A stretch of DNA of 64,000 bases from Rosenbergiella nectarea (lineage in GTDB: Bacteria > Pseudomonadota > Gammaproteobacteria > Enterobacterales > Enterobacteriaceae): contig NZ_FOGC01000008.1 in NCBI RefSeq assembly GCF_900111105.1, positions 113,785-177,784 of the forward strand, in the 5' to 3' direction. Made by a program: the position numbers and the translations under genes. The notes below the pieces were generated by a model. It was not told the origin of the DNA. It ran no database searches and worked only from the letters and a program-made list of their open reading frames with translations. Below, one piece after another: positions 32,915-42,349 of the stretch; the stretch's first letter is position 1, and each line of letters starts with the position of its first letter.

Positions 32915-33645
32915 TGGACAGATTACTTTATACCGCGCTCAGTGGGGCGAATGTGGCACAGCAGCAGCAGCAAATCCATGCGAATAACTTGGCGAACGTC
33001 AACACGGAAGGGTTTCGCGCAGATTTTGCTCTGGCGCAGCAGCAAGCCCTGTCACAGCGTGAGATTGAAACTCGGGTGTTGAGCGCAGAGCAGCCTTCAG
33101 GGGTGGACCTGACCACGGGGGCCATCCAGTCGACAGGACGTAATCTTGATGTCGCCATTCAAGGCCATGGCTATCTCACACTGGCCACGCCAAGCGGTGA
33201 AGCCTACACGCGAAATGGTCAGCTAGCGGTCGACCAGCAGGGCCAAATGTTTGCGCAGGGCTATCCGGTCGCGGGTGATAATGGCCCGATCATCTTACCG
33301 CCATTCTCTTCCGTCAGTATCGGTGCGGATGGGATTATCTCAATTGTGCCGCAAGAGAGTGGTAATACCACGCCGATCGAGGTTGATCGGATTAAATTGG
33401 CCAGTCCTCCCGCCGCGAGCTTATCGAAAAACGCGCAAGGTCTGCTGGTGAGCAGTAATCGAACTAACCCTGTGGATGAAACGATAAGCCTAGCTTCAGG
33501 GCATCTCGAAGGATCGAATGTCTCGGCGATCGGTGAGATGCTGGCCAGCATGTCGATCAATCGTCAATTCGAAACACAGATCAAAATGATGAAAACCGCT
33601 GACGATTTGGCTTCAGCGGGAAATCAGCTACTGAGAAATAGTTAA
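32914..33645 (+). CDS. flgF: Flagellar proximal rod protein FlgF (Flag-2 type)
   Basis: FlgF is a proximal rod protein related to FlgG. The 243 residues start MDRLLYTALSGANVAQQQQQ, have HANNLANVNTEGFRADF and NLDVAIQGHGYLTL, and end with the SINRQFETQIKMMKTADD helix. Start overlaps the flgE stop (TAATG). flgG follows 13 bases later. Confidence 0.94.
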   Translation: MDRLLYTALSGANVAQQQQQIHANNLANVNTEGFRADFALAQQQALSQREIETRVLSAEQPSGVDLTTGAIQSTGRNLDVAIQGHGYLTLATPSGEAYTRNGQLAVDQQGQMFAQGYPVAGDNGPIILPPFSSVSIGADGIISIVPQESGNTTPIEVDRIKLASPPAASLSKNAQGLLVSSNRTNPVDETISLASGHLEGSNVSAIGEMLASMSINRQFETQIKMMKTADDLASAGNQLLRNS

Positions 33646-33658
33646 GCGAGCGTAAACC

Positions 33659-34444
33659 ATGAATCCAGCTTTATGGATAAGTAAAACAGGACTAAGCGCT
33701 CAAGATGCGCGTCTGACCTCTATTTCCAATAACTTAGCCAACGTGAATACTACGGCCTTCAAAAAAGACCGTACCTTGTTTGCGGATCTGTTTTATCAAA
33801 ATCAACGCGCACCGGGTAGCCCACTCGATCAGCAAGATAATACCCCCATCGGCACGCAATATGGGACAGGGGTAAAAATCGTTGGTACGCAAAAAGAGTT
33901 CAGTGTCGGTAATATCCAAAACACAGGACAAAAATTGGATGTCGCCATTACCGGCGATGGCTTCTTCCAAGTGCAATTAGCCAACGGCGATATTGGTTAT
34001 ACCCGTGCGGGAAATTTTCAGCGTAATCAAGATGGTGTACTCACTACGGCACAAGGCCTGCCCCTACAACCGCAAATTGATATTCCCGCGAATACAACGG
34101 ATATCCAGATTGGGAAAGATGGCACGGTGCGCGCAACGGTTGCGGGTCAAACCGATCCGGAAGAGTTAGGTCAGCTGACACTGGTTAACTTTATGAACCC
34201 CGCCGGGCTATCGGCGCAAGGCGATAACCTTTATCAGGAAACGGCGGCGAGCGGTGAACCGACAGAAGGAACGCCCGGCGAAGATGGTCTAGGACAGCTG
34301 GAGCAAGGCGCGCTGGAAGGGTCTAACGTGCAAGTGGTGGAAGAGATGGTCGATATGATCACGGTACAGCGAGCCTACGAGATGAACGCCAAAATGGTTT
34401 CCGCTGCCGACGATATGCTGAAATTTGTGACCCAAACCCTATAG
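33659..34444 (+). CDS. flgG: Flagellar distal rod protein FlgG (Flag-2 type)
   Basis: FlgG is the distal rod protein. The 261 residues match the E. coli length (260) and have the family pattern ALWISKTGLSAQDARLTSIS, NNLANVNTTAFKKDR, KLDVAITGDGFFQVQ, YTRAGNFQ, and the C-terminal VVEEMVDMITVQRAYEMNAK. It lies between flgF and flgH. Confidence 0.95.
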   Translation: MNPALWISKTGLSAQDARLTSISNNLANVNTTAFKKDRTLFADLFYQNQRAPGSPLDQQDNTPIGTQYGTGVKIVGTQKEFSVGNIQNTGQKLDVAITGDGFFQVQLANGDIGYTRAGNFQRNQDGVLTTAQGLPLQPQIDIPANTTDIQIGKDGTVRATVAGQTDPEELGQLTLVNFMNPAGLSAQGDNLYQETAASGEPTEGTPGEDGLGQLEQGALEGSNVQVVEEMVDMITVQRAYEMNAKMVSAADDMLKFVTQTL

Positions 34445-34449
34445 GAAAG

Positions 34450-35121
34450 ATGATGCGCTACCCGTTGCTTGTGGTGATCGCCATGGCTGTTTTGCTATCA
34501 GCATGCGAAAGCTCGCCTTATTTAGTTAAAAAAGACGATGAAGCCTACGCGCCACCGGATGAAATTTTGGCTCCAACGCCCACCAATCATGGGGGAGGGG
34601 TATTTACCACAGGATTTAATTGGTCCTTGACGCAGGACAGACGCGCTTATCGGGTAGGCGATATTCTGACGGTTAAACTGGATGAAGCAACACAAGCCAG
34701 TAAGCAGGCAAAGACCGGGTTTGATAAGAAGAACGATACAACTTTTGGCATCCCCAATGTTTTCGGTCATTCAGTCAATAGCCTTTCTGCCTCGGTGGAT
34801 GCCGATCGAACCTTCAATGGTAATGGTAGCTCACAGCAACAAAATAGCTTAAAGGGCTTTATTACGGTAGCCGTTTACCGCGTATTGGCTAACGGTGTGC
34901 TGGTCATACGTGGTGAGAAATGGTTGACCCTCAATCAAGGGGACGAATATATCCGTATCACCGGTTTAGTCCGCGCAGATGATATTGACCGTGATAACTC
35001 AGTGAATTCACAACGTATTGCCAATGCGCGTATCTCTTATGCGGGACGTGGGGCATTGAGCGATGCAAACAGTGCCGGGTGGCTCACTCGCTTCTTTAAT
35101 CATCCACTTTTCCCAATGTAA
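34450..35121 (+). CDS. flgH: Flagellar L-ring lipoprotein FlgH (Flag-2 type)
   Basis: FlgH forms the L ring, the bushing in the outer membrane. The 223-residue precursor has a lipoprotein signal (AVLLSAC, Cys at about residue 19). The FlgH core is visible: [26 protein letters not shown], then [20 protein letters not shown] and the [21 protein letters not shown] end. Its presence with FlgI shows the flagellum crosses the outer membrane in the normal way. Confidence 0.95.
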   Translation: MMRYPLLVVIAMAVLLSACESSPYLVKKDDEAYAPPDEILAPTPTNHGGGVFTTGFNWSLTQDRRAYRVGDILTVKLDEATQASKQAKTGFDKKNDTTFGIPNVFGHSVNSLSASVDADRTFNGNGSSQQQNSLKGFITVAVYRVLANGVLVIRGEKWLTLNQGDEYIRITGLVRADDIDRDNSVNSQRIANARISYAGRGALSDANSAGWLTRFFNHPLFPM

Positions 35122-35131
35122 GGGGCGTTCT

Positions 35132-36232
35132 GTGCGTTATCGAATCACGCGATGGGTATTGCTATCGTTACTCTTTCCCGCCTCAGTCTTCGCCGCGCGT
35201 TTGGGCGATCTGGTCGATGTTGAAGGTATCCGCGGGAATCAGCTTATTGGTTACAGTTTAGTGGTTGGACTGGATGGGACGGGGGATAAGAATCAGGTCC
35301 GTTTTACCAACCAATCCGTGACCAACATGCTGCGTCAATTTGGGGTGCAGTTACCTCCTAAAATCGACCCTAAGGTTAAGAATGTTGCGGCGGTGGCCGT
35401 CAGTGCTGTGTTACCGCCTGGTTACAGCCGTGGTCAATCGATTGACGTGACCGTTTCATCGATAGGCGATGCGAAAAGTTTACGCGGCGGCACGCTACTC
35501 TTAGCGCAACTACGGGGTGCAGATGGGGAAATTTATGCGCTCGCCCAAGGAAGCGTGGTGGTCGGCGGGTTGCAAGCGCAAGGGAATAGCGGATCCAGCA
35601 TTACGATCAACACGCCTACCGCCGGGCTAATCCCCAATGGGGCGACAGTCGAACGGGAAATTGCGACGGACTTTCAGAGTAATAATCTGGTTTATCTTAA
35701 CCTACATCGTCCCGAGTTTAAGACCGCCAATAATATTGCCAGCGCGCTGAATCTGTCCTTCGGCTATGGCACCGCGACGGCTGAGAGCGCAACGCGTATC
35801 GCTGTTAAAGCTCCCTTAAGCCCTGGGAGTCGGGTCGCATTCATGTCTGCATTAGAAGATGTTGAGGTGATCCCCGGGAAAATGTCACCGCGTGTCGTGT
35901 TCAATTCACGCACCGGCACTGTGGTGATCGGCGAGAATGTGGTAGTGCATGCGGCGGCGGTATCCCATGGTAATTTAACCGTAACCATTCGTGAGTCTGC
36001 CAATGTGAGCCAACCAGGGCCATTAAGTAATGGCAGAACCGCGGTGACCCCACAAAGTGAATTACGGGTTAACCAAGGCAATGGCCATAGCGTAGTGATC
36101 CCGACCGCGACCACGCTACGCAGCATAGTGAATGCTTTAAATGGTTTGGGAGCAACTCCCGACGATATTATGTCGATTCTACAAGCCCTGCACGAGGCGG
36201 GTGCGTTAGATGCGGAATTGGTGGTGATATGA
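35132..36232 (+). CDS. flgI: Flagellar P-ring protein FlgI (Flag-2 type)
   Basis: FlgI forms the periplasmic P ring at the peptidoglycan. The 366 residues equal the family length. Signal peptide of about 21 residues ([21 protein letters not shown]), then [34 protein letters not shown]-type N terminus, and the [24 protein letters not shown] end. I chose GTG at 35132, which follows an AAGGGGCG site and gives a normal signal peptide; an in-frame ATG at 35063 lies inside flgH and adds 23 unsupported residues. Stop overlaps flgJ as ATGA. Confidence 0.94.
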   Translation: MRYRITRWVLLSLLFPASVFAARLGDLVDVEGIRGNQLIGYSLVVGLDGTGDKNQVRFTNQSVTNMLRQFGVQLPPKIDPKVKNVAAVAVSAVLPPGYSRGQSIDVTVSSIGDAKSLRGGTLLLAQLRGADGEIYALAQGSVVVGGLQAQGNSGSSITINTPTAGLIPNGATVEREIATDFQSNNLVYLNLHRPEFKTANNIASALNLSFGYGTATAESATRIAVKAPLSPGSRVAFMSALEDVEVIPGKMSPRVVFNSRTGTVVIGENVVVHAAAVSHGNLTVTIRESANVSQPGPLSNGRTAVTPQSELRVNQGNGHSVVIPTATTLRSIVNALNGLGATPDDIMSILQALHEAGALDAELVVI

Positions 36233-36600
36233 CAGTCTCCTTAGCCTCCTCAATGGGTATGGGCGAGGCGCTCGTACCTGGCGATATTGGCAATCAGCAA
36301 AAGCCGCATACGTTATCGCAAGCGGCTGAACAGTTTGAAAACCAATTTCTCAGGCAGATGATTAAAGAGATGCGCCATGCAACGGACGCATTGGTGAAAG
36401 ATTCGCCGGTAGACAGCAAGCAGCAGGCCCTATGGCGTGATTTTTACGATGATCAATTGAGTGCCAACCTGGCGGCAACACACTCTACCGGTTTGGCTGA
36501 AATGATCGTCAAGCAGCTTTCTCCCAAGCCTACCCCTTCAGAAATCGGCTCGGGCGGTCGTTCTGAATCGACAGAACAGACATTTAGGGATCAAAGCTGA
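36229..36600 (+). CDS. flgJ: Rod-cap protein FlgJ, single-domain form without muramidase
   Basis: In E. coli FlgJ (313 residues) has an N-terminal rod-cap domain and a C-terminal muramidase that opens the peptidoglycan for the rod. This product has only 123 residues and consists of the rod-cap domain ([50 protein letters not shown]) plus a short polar tail. The hydrolase domain is absent with no sign of a frameshift, and flgK begins at the stop codon. Single-domain FlgJ proteins are known in other bacteria, where a separate hydrolase acts; the NlpC/P60 gene at 47068 is a candidate here. Confidence 0.92.
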   Translation: MTVSLASSMGMGEALVPGDIGNQQKPHTLSQAAEQFENQFLRQMIKEMRHATDALVKDSPVDSKQQALWRDFYDDQLSANLAATHSTGLAEMIVKQLSPKPTPSEIGSGGRSESTEQTFRDQS

Positions 36601-37931
36601 TGATGAACCTTTTTACTATTGCGGCACAAGGTGCACAGGCCGCCCAGAACCAGCTCTCGGTCAGTGCGGGAAATATTGCGAATCAGCAAACGGCGGGCTA
36701 TTCCCGCCAGCAGATTACCCAAAGCGCATCAACGGTCGACTCAGTCGGTAACGGGGTTAGGACCAGTGATCCCCGCAGAATAACGGATCAAACGCTCAAT
36801 CAAGCGTTATGGCGTACGCAGAGTTCGGTAGGTTATTACCAATCGTTGAATAGCTGGGGCACTTCATTAGAAAAGGTGATCTCTTCCAGTGCGACCCAGC
36901 CGTCGACGCTGTTAACCAGCTTTTTTAACTCGGTCAGCGCGTTAACCAGTCAGCCTGACTCCACGGCGTATCGGCAGCAATTGATCAGCTCTGCAACCAG
37001 TTTAGCCAATGGTTTATCGCAAACCAGCCAAAACCTTGCCGATCAGCAGACCAGTATTGGTCAGCAACAGCAGTCTACGATTCAGCAAGTCAATCAACTC
37101 TCCTCGCAAATTGCGGATCTTAATCAACAGATTGAACGCTTAGGCACCGGTGCCGAGAGTAACAGTCTACAAGACCAGCGTGACCAACAGGTAAAAACGC
37201 TGAGTGGATTGATTACGGTATCGGTCGAGAAAACCGATACCGGCAGTTATACCTTAACGACTCAAGGCTCGACACTGGTTGCGGGAAAGCAAGCGGCAGT
37301 CATTTCTTCCAGTACCGATACGCAAGGGAATTGGCAACTACAGAGTCGTTTGGGGCAAGCGTCATCGACCCTATCAACGGCCATCGGAGGGCAACTCGGG
37401 GCCTTGTATGACTACCAACAGCAGGTACTTTCACCGTTGCAAACGCAGGTGACGGGTTTGATGCAATCCGTGAGTGAGCAGATTAACAGTACGCTGGCCA
37501 ATGGCTATGACTTACAAGGTGAGCAGGGCAAAGCTTTATTTACCGTCTCCAAAGATAGCGCAGGGGTGACTCGGTTAGCGACCACTACCTTAACGCCCGC
37601 ACAGCTCGGATTATCACTTGAGCAAAAGACTCCCGCGAACGGCGATAATCTTAGTGCGTTAAGCGGGCTTCAAACAACAAAGGATTTCAAGGATCAAGCC
37701 GCGGCGATTACCAGTCATTTAGCGCTGGCGAATAGTCAGAGCAGTAATCAGCTCGCAGTCGCTAATGCCGTGACTCAGCAGTGGCAGCAGCAACGTGACA
37801 ATTTAAGCGCGGTGAATAAAGACGAAGAAGCCGTGAACCTGCAAACCTACCTACAATCTTACCAAGCCAATATGAAGGTGATGTCAGTAGGCAATCAGCT
37901 ATTCAGCGAACTATTAACGCTGTTTAGCTAG
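36600..37931 (+). CDS. flgK: Hook-filament junction protein FlgK (Flag-2 type)
   Basis: FlgK is the first hook-filament junction protein (HAP1). The 443 residues (547 in E. coli) have the N-terminal motif AAQNQLSVSAGNIANQQTAG followed by YSRQQ, the SLQDQRDQQVKTLSGLI segment, and the end EEAVNLQTYLQSYQANMKVM. The middle is shorter than in primary FlgK, in line with the other slim axial proteins of this cluster. Start overlaps flgJ stop. Confidence 0.93.
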   Translation: MMNLFTIAAQGAQAAQNQLSVSAGNIANQQTAGYSRQQITQSASTVDSVGNGVRTSDPRRITDQTLNQALWRTQSSVGYYQSLNSWGTSLEKVISSSATQPSTLLTSFFNSVSALTSQPDSTAYRQQLISSATSLANGLSQTSQNLADQQTSIGQQQQSTIQQVNQLSSQIADLNQQIERLGTGAESNSLQDQRDQQVKTLSGLITVSVEKTDTGSYTLTTQGSTLVAGKQAAVISSSTDTQGNWQLQSRLGQASSTLSTAIGGQLGALYDYQQQVLSPLQTQVTGLMQSVSEQINSTLANGYDLQGEQGKALFTVSKDSAGVTRLATTTLTPAQLGLSLEQKTPANGDNLSALSGLQTTKDFKDQAAAITSHLALANSQSSNQLAVANAVTQQWQQQRDNLSAVNKDEEAVNLQTYLQSYQANMKVMSVGNQLFSELLTLFS

Positions 37932-37945
37932 CGGAGGAGATCATT

Positions 37946-38845
37946 ATGCGTATCAGTAGTCTCAGCCAGCCGCAAAGAATGTTGGCGACCTTAGAAGCAG
38001 GCAATACCCAAATACAGAAACTACAGGATCAGTTAGCCACGCAGCAAAAGCAAACCTTACCTTCAGAGGATCCGCTTAATGCTGCCCGCACCGCTGCCGT
38101 GACCCAACAACAGGCAATCACCGCGCAATATCAGCAGAATATTACTTCGGCGAACGATGCCTTGACGCGTCAAGATACGCTATTAAGCAGCATGAGTGAT
38201 CTGGTGCTCTCTCTCCAAGACCAGCTCCGCAGTATGAATAATGCTACGCAATCGGCGAGTACGGCGGCGGGTTACTCGGCCCAACTCTCCAGCCTGAGTG
38301 AAGGGATAGTTAACCTCCTCAATAGCCAAGATGCGCAGGGGCACTATATTTTCGCCGGTACCAATAATAGTCAACCTCCGGTGATTAAGGTAGACGGTAA
38401 GTACCAATGGCAGGGGAATGAGGAAATACAAAGCGTCCAAGTGGGACAACAGCAACGTATTAGCGCTGGAACGACGGTAAGTTCGTTATTCGCTGCGGGT
38501 AGCGACCCTCTCAGTTTCTTGAATAAGATCGGTGAACTTACCCAGTCTTCGAGCCAATCCTTGGCAGACAGTACGACGCTTTCAGCCTTGATCCAACAGA
38601 GTAGCGATGCGTCGGATAAGGTCAGTAGCGCCAGAGCGTCGATCGGCAGCAGACAAAATCAGCTTACGCAGCTTTCGGATATGTATACCGATCTGACCGC
38701 CGCCAACAGTGAAGTCTTAAACCACTTACAAAGCACCGACACCGCAGAAACAACGCTGCAATTGCAATCGTGGATGAAGACGGTGGAATACAGCAGTAAG
38801 GCTTATGGTTTAATGAATCAGTTTTCTCTCTTTGATGTGATTTAA
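37946..38845 (+). CDS. flgL: Hook-filament junction protein FlgL (Flag-2 type)
   Basis: FlgL (HAP3) is the second junction protein, flagellin-like at both ends. The 299 residues begin MRISSLSQPQRMLATLEAGN, have SEDPLNAARTAAVTQQQAI and the GHYIFAGTNNSQPPV motif typical of FlgL, and end with a flagellin-like helix. It is followed three bases later by the LafW-like gene. Confidence 0.92.
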   Translation: MRISSLSQPQRMLATLEAGNTQIQKLQDQLATQQKQTLPSEDPLNAARTAAVTQQQAITAQYQQNITSANDALTRQDTLLSSMSDLVLSLQDQLRSMNNATQSASTAAGYSAQLSSLSEGIVNLLNSQDAQGHYIFAGTNNSQPPVIKVDGKYQWQGNEEIQSVQVGQQQRISAGTTVSSLFAAGSDPLSFLNKIGELTQSSSQSLADSTTLSALIQQSSDASDKVSSARASIGSRQNQLTQLSDMYTDLTAANSEVLNHLQSTDTAETTLQLQSWMKTVEYSSKAYGLMNQFSLFDVI

Positions 38846-38847
38846 CC

Positions 38848-39870
38848 ATGTTATCACCACTCTCTTCCGGCTCTTTTAATCGCCCCCTCAGCAGTGATGG
38901 GGCAACGCGTTCACAATCCAGCACCGTGCCGACCGCCAATGAGGTGATTGAACGCGTCTCCTCATCACGACAGGGATTACGGTTTCCGGACGAATTGCTG
39001 ATCAGTCGTGATCCTCAGCGATTTAATACCCAATTAAATCTACAAATTACTGCCGTACAGCGTGCCAGCGACTATTTGAACGAAACCGAGTTATCGCTGA
39101 GGGGCTTGGCACAGACGATGAGTCGAGAAAAGCGACAGCGACAGCTACAACGTACTCGTCAGCTGGTTGAACGGCGTGTGCAGCAATCCGGTGGGACAGT
39201 AGACCGTAATTTTACCGCCTGCTTAGATCGCCCCGCACAAATTATTTTTCAGTGTGAGGCATTAGAAACCTTAATGGTGACTGAGCAACGTGAAATTATC
39301 ACTTTTGCCTTAGGCGAAGGGACATTTCGCCGTTGGGCCTCACTGGTTATCACGCCAGAAATGTCATTAGGGCAACGACTTTTTGCGCTGAATCGCGCGT
39401 TAGGTCAGTTTAGGATTTGGTGTTATTACGACTTGCCGACACAGCGATTGTTATTCACGTTACCGGAAAGCCAGTGGTTTCACTCTGCTCATTGGACAGT
39501 GCGCGGCGGAGGCATCTGTTTTGCGGCGGATAGCTTGACGTTATTGCGTCCACTGCCCATTACTTGTTTTGAACAACAGTTGCAGCAGTTGCTGGCTGGC
39601 GGCACAACAGCCACCTCATTCAATGCAGAACAAGCGGTTCGACATTTACAGCAAGAACGGCAAAAATTATTATGGCATCGGCAACAAGTCGATCAACAGT
39701 TAGCGCAACGTGCCATCCCAGTAGGGCGGCAGCAAGCGTTGCGCTTGGCAAAGCTTGTTCGCCAGCAGCTTGCGGCGTGCCATGGCGGATTTCGGAGCTT
39801 AAATCAAGCCTTACAGTGCCAAGCGAATCTCCCGACCGCCGTGGTTTATCAGTTAATTATCGGTGAATAG
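38848..39870 (+). CDS. LafW-like protein of lateral flagellar cluster, unknown function
   Basis: A 340-residue soluble protein without signal peptide or membrane segments. In the Flag-2 gene order this position, between flgL and the flagellin gene, belongs to lafW, described as a putative hook-associated protein. I see an N-terminal Ser-rich stretch, a charged helical segment rich in Arg/Gln (about 95-130), a middle region with many aromatic residues, and a C-terminal helical segment with many Arg and Gln (260-320). It does not look like a flagellin, FlgL or FliD protein, and I cannot assign a known domain. It is probably cotranscribed with flgL. Confidence 0.6.
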   Translation: MLSPLSSGSFNRPLSSDGATRSQSSTVPTANEVIERVSSSRQGLRFPDELLISRDPQRFNTQLNLQITAVQRASDYLNETELSLRGLAQTMSREKRQRQLQRTRQLVERRVQQSGGTVDRNFTACLDRPAQIIFQCEALETLMVTEQREIITFALGEGTFRRWASLVITPEMSLGQRLFALNRALGQFRIWCYYDLPTQRLLFTLPESQWFHSAHWTVRGGGICFAADSLTLLRPLPITCFEQQLQQLLAGGTTATSFNAEQAVRHLQQERQKLLWHRQQVDQQLAQRAIPVGRQQALRLAKLVRQQLAACHGGFRSLNQALQCQANLPTAVVYQLIIGE

Positions 39871-39962
39871 AAAAAAAAACCTTTAGCCCTTTATTTTTGT
39901 GAGACGCCAGTCGTTATTAACTTTAGTTACTACACATCGTCCACTTTTGAAGGAGCCGCCAG

Positions 39963-40874
39963 ATGGCTATTACACTCTTTACTAACTCATCCGCAATGTC
40001 TGCCAGCAACGCATTACAAAAAGCCAACACCACATTGGCCACCGCAATGGAGCATTTAGGCACCGGTAAACGTATTACTAAGGCGTCTGACGATGCGGCA
40101 GGCCTGCAAGTCGCCACCCGCCTGCAAGGTCAAACCAATGGTATGGCGGTTGCTCAGCGTAATATCGCCGATGCCTCCACCATGCTGCAGACCGGTGAAG
40201 GGGCGATGGATGAAGTCAGTAATATCATGTACCGCATGAAAGATCTGGCGACGCAAGGCGCAACTGACACCAATACTGCAGATAGCCGTAAAGCGATTGA
40301 CACTGAGATGGATAGCCTAAAAACAGAGCTTAGCAGCATCATGGGCAATACCTCTTACGCGGGCAATAAGTTATTCAGCGACACTAAAGACGCAACTGGA
40401 ACGGTAACTAGCAAAGCGAAAATGGGCGATGCAATGATCTTCCAAACCGGTTCGGAAAGCGGTGAAACCACTAAAGTCGATGTCTCAGCACAACTCAAAA
40501 ATGTGTTTAGTAGCATTGATACGTTATCGACGGCTTCCGTACAAGATACCGCAGCCGATGCGACAAACAATAAACCAGCTGTTTCGGGTACTGCCAACGC
40601 TAATGCGATGATTGATACCTTGAATACGGCATTAGATAACGTCTCTAGCCTACGTTCTTCTTTCGGTGCGTCAATCAATGGTCTAAGCCATGCGGCTGCG
40701 AACTTAACCAATATGAAAGATAACACCGATCAAGCGCTGGGTAACATTCAAGATGCTGACTTCGCGTCGGAAGCCTCGAAAATGACACGTAGCCAAATGC
40801 TGGCACAAACCAGTACTTCAATGCTTAAGCAGTCGAACAGCATGTCGAGCCTAGTGATGAGTATCTTAGGCTAA
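39963..40874 (+). CDS. lafA: Lateral (Flag-2) flagellin
   Basis: The filament protein. The 303 residues have the flagellin N-terminal D0/D1 sequence (SASNALQKANTTLATAMEHL, GTGKRITKASDDAAGLQVAT, NIADASTMLQTGEGAMDEV) and C-terminal D1/D0 (SHAANLTNMKDNTDQALGNIQDADFASEASKMTR region, MLAQTSTSMLKQSNSMSSLV). The variable centre is only about 60-80 residues, so the outer D2/D3 domains are mostly missing, as in lateral flagellins. A ribosome site AAGGAG precedes ATG. A strong terminator follows, so flagellin is a separate or end-of-operon transcript. I found no convincing sigma28 promoter upstream. Confidence 0.94.
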   Translation: MAITLFTNSSAMSASNALQKANTTLATAMEHLGTGKRITKASDDAAGLQVATRLQGQTNGMAVAQRNIADASTMLQTGEGAMDEVSNIMYRMKDLATQGATDTNTADSRKAIDTEMDSLKTELSSIMGNTSYAGNKLFSDTKDATGTVTSKAKMGDAMIFQTGSESGETTKVDVSAQLKNVFSSIDTLSTASVQDTAADATNNKPAVSGTANANAMIDTLNTALDNVSSLRSSFGASINGLSHAAANLTNMKDNTDQALGNIQDADFASEASKMTRSQMLAQTSTSMLKQSNSMSSLVMSILG

Positions 40875-40920
40875 GCAGCCTAGTGAGAGGGAGTGACCCT
40901 CATCTTTCCTCTTCATCCAT

Positions 40921-40945
40921 AAAGCGGAAGTTCATCTTCCGCTTT
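40921..40945 (+). terminator. Rho-independent terminator after flagellin
   Basis: Perfect 10-bp stem AAAGCGGAAG / CTTCCGCTTT with a TTCAT loop, followed by GTCGTTTCTT, 47 bases after the flagellin stop. Confidence 0.85.
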
Positions 40946-40982
40946 GTCGTTTCTTATCAGCCATGGGGCGGCACTTAATAAG

Positions 40983-41000
40983 TTGGCATGATTATTGCTT
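40983..41000 (+). promoter_or_regulatory. Sigma54 promoter of the fliD-motB operon
   Basis: TTGGCATGATTATTGCTT matches the -24/-12 consensus with GG (40985) and GC (40997) 12 bases apart. It is the same as the flgB promoter except for the four bases between the two elements. It sits between the flagellin terminator and fliD, so it should drive fliD-fliS-fliT-fliK-fliL-fliA-motA-motB and the hydrolase. Confidence 0.88.
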
Positions 41001-41063
41001 AACAAGGAACATAAAGCCGATCCCTAGTCAGTTGATGAGTTTTTTTAAGCGGGTATAACCACC

Positions 41064-42338
41064 ATGACCGATATCAGTTCTCTTGATCCGCAAACCCTCG
41101 CGACGCAAATGGCCGGATACGATATTCAAGCGTCGCAAAGTGCAGCCACTAAACAGCAAGGCTCACTGACCACGCAAAGTAACAACCTCAGCAAATTAAA
41201 AACGGCCCTCACTACCTTTCGCAGCAGTCTTGCCAGCCTTAATAGTTCGACGCAAGGGATGTTGGCCAATAGTGCCACCTTAAGTCAATCAACCGTCGCG
41301 ACAGTGACGACGACTTCGCAAGCGAATCGCGGGACCTATTCGCTGAATGTGAGTCAGCTCGCCTCGGCCCAGCAGACGGCGTACACCGGCCTCACCGACG
41401 AGATGGTGAAGCAGGCGAGCGGTTCACTGACCTTAGCGATTAAAGATAAAAGCATCTCGATTGAGATGGGCAAGCTGACTTCGTTGGCTGATTTCGCCGA
41501 TGCCGTCAATCAAGCAACCGATAATCCCGGCGTCACCGCCTCATTAATTAAAACCGACGGCAAAGTCCAGCTGATGCTAAGTAGCGACGAAAGCGGTGTC
41601 GCCAATGCCTTGACCTTAACGACCAGCCAATTGGACAGTCAAACGGCAGCGGCGCTCAATCAAGGCGTAGAGATCTCTGCGGCGAAAGATGCGAAAGTCA
41701 GTATCGGCTCTCTGGCCTTCAGTAGTAGCTCTAATAAATTAGACTCTCTGATTGAAGGGGTCACCATCAATCTACAAACGGTCACCGCAGCAGACGCTCC
41801 GTTAACCCTGACGGTCGGTACAGATACTAGCGGCACCCAAAAAAATCTGCAGAGCTTTATCGACGCCTATAACAGCTTACGTTCGGTATTAGATACCCAA
41901 GGCTCGGCGACCGGCGGCAACGATGGCTTGGTCTCATCGCTGAATACTGAACTAAACAGTGTAATCCGCGGAACGGCGAATGGCTTTGATATGACCCGCT
42001 TTGGGGTGACCTCTGATAAAGACGGCAAGCTGACACTGAACAGCGATACTCTGAAAACACAACTTAGTAAGAATCCACAATCGATCAATCAATTCTTTAA
42101 TAGCCAAGGCCTCCTCTCGAGCATTGATAAATCGATGAATAACTATCTCAGCACCAGCCATGGTGTCCTGCAAAGCCGCCAAGAGGTTCTCGATCGACAA
42201 CAAAGTGATATTACCGACCGGCAGACGAAAATTACCACCCGCTATAACGATGCCTATAACCGCTACTTAACGCAGTTTACGAAATTAAAAAGTGCGATGC
42301 AGGATATGAACAATACGCTTAGCAGCTTATTAGGTTAA
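41064..42338 (+). CDS. fliD: Filament cap protein FliD (Flag-2 type, LafB)
   Basis: FliD (HAP2) caps the filament and folds flagellin into place. The 424 residues start MTDISSLDPQTLATQMAGYD, and show STVATVTTTSQANRGTYSLN VSQLA-type FliD N domain, LTVGTDTSGTQKNLQSFIDA YN, and the long C-terminal helix LDRQQSDITDRQTKITTRYN DAYNRYLTQF. First gene after a sigma54 promoter. In lateral systems it is called lafB. Confidence 0.93.
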   Translation: MTDISSLDPQTLATQMAGYDIQASQSAATKQQGSLTTQSNNLSKLKTALTTFRSSLASLNSSTQGMLANSATLSQSTVATVTTTSQANRGTYSLNVSQLASAQQTAYTGLTDEMVKQASGSLTLAIKDKSISIEMGKLTSLADFADAVNQATDNPGVTASLIKTDGKVQLMLSSDESGVANALTLTTSQLDSQTAAALNQGVEISAAKDAKVSIGSLAFSSSSNKLDSLIEGVTINLQTVTAADAPLTLTVGTDTSGTQKNLQSFIDAYNSLRSVLDTQGSATGGNDGLVSSLNTELNSVIRGTANGFDMTRFGVTSDKDGKLTLNSDTLKTQLSKNPQSINQFFNSQGLLSSIDKSMNNYLSTSHGVLQSRQEVLDRQQSDITDRQTKITTRYNDAYNRYLTQFTKLKSAMQDMNNTLSSLLG

Positions 42339-42349
42339 CGAGACCGATT

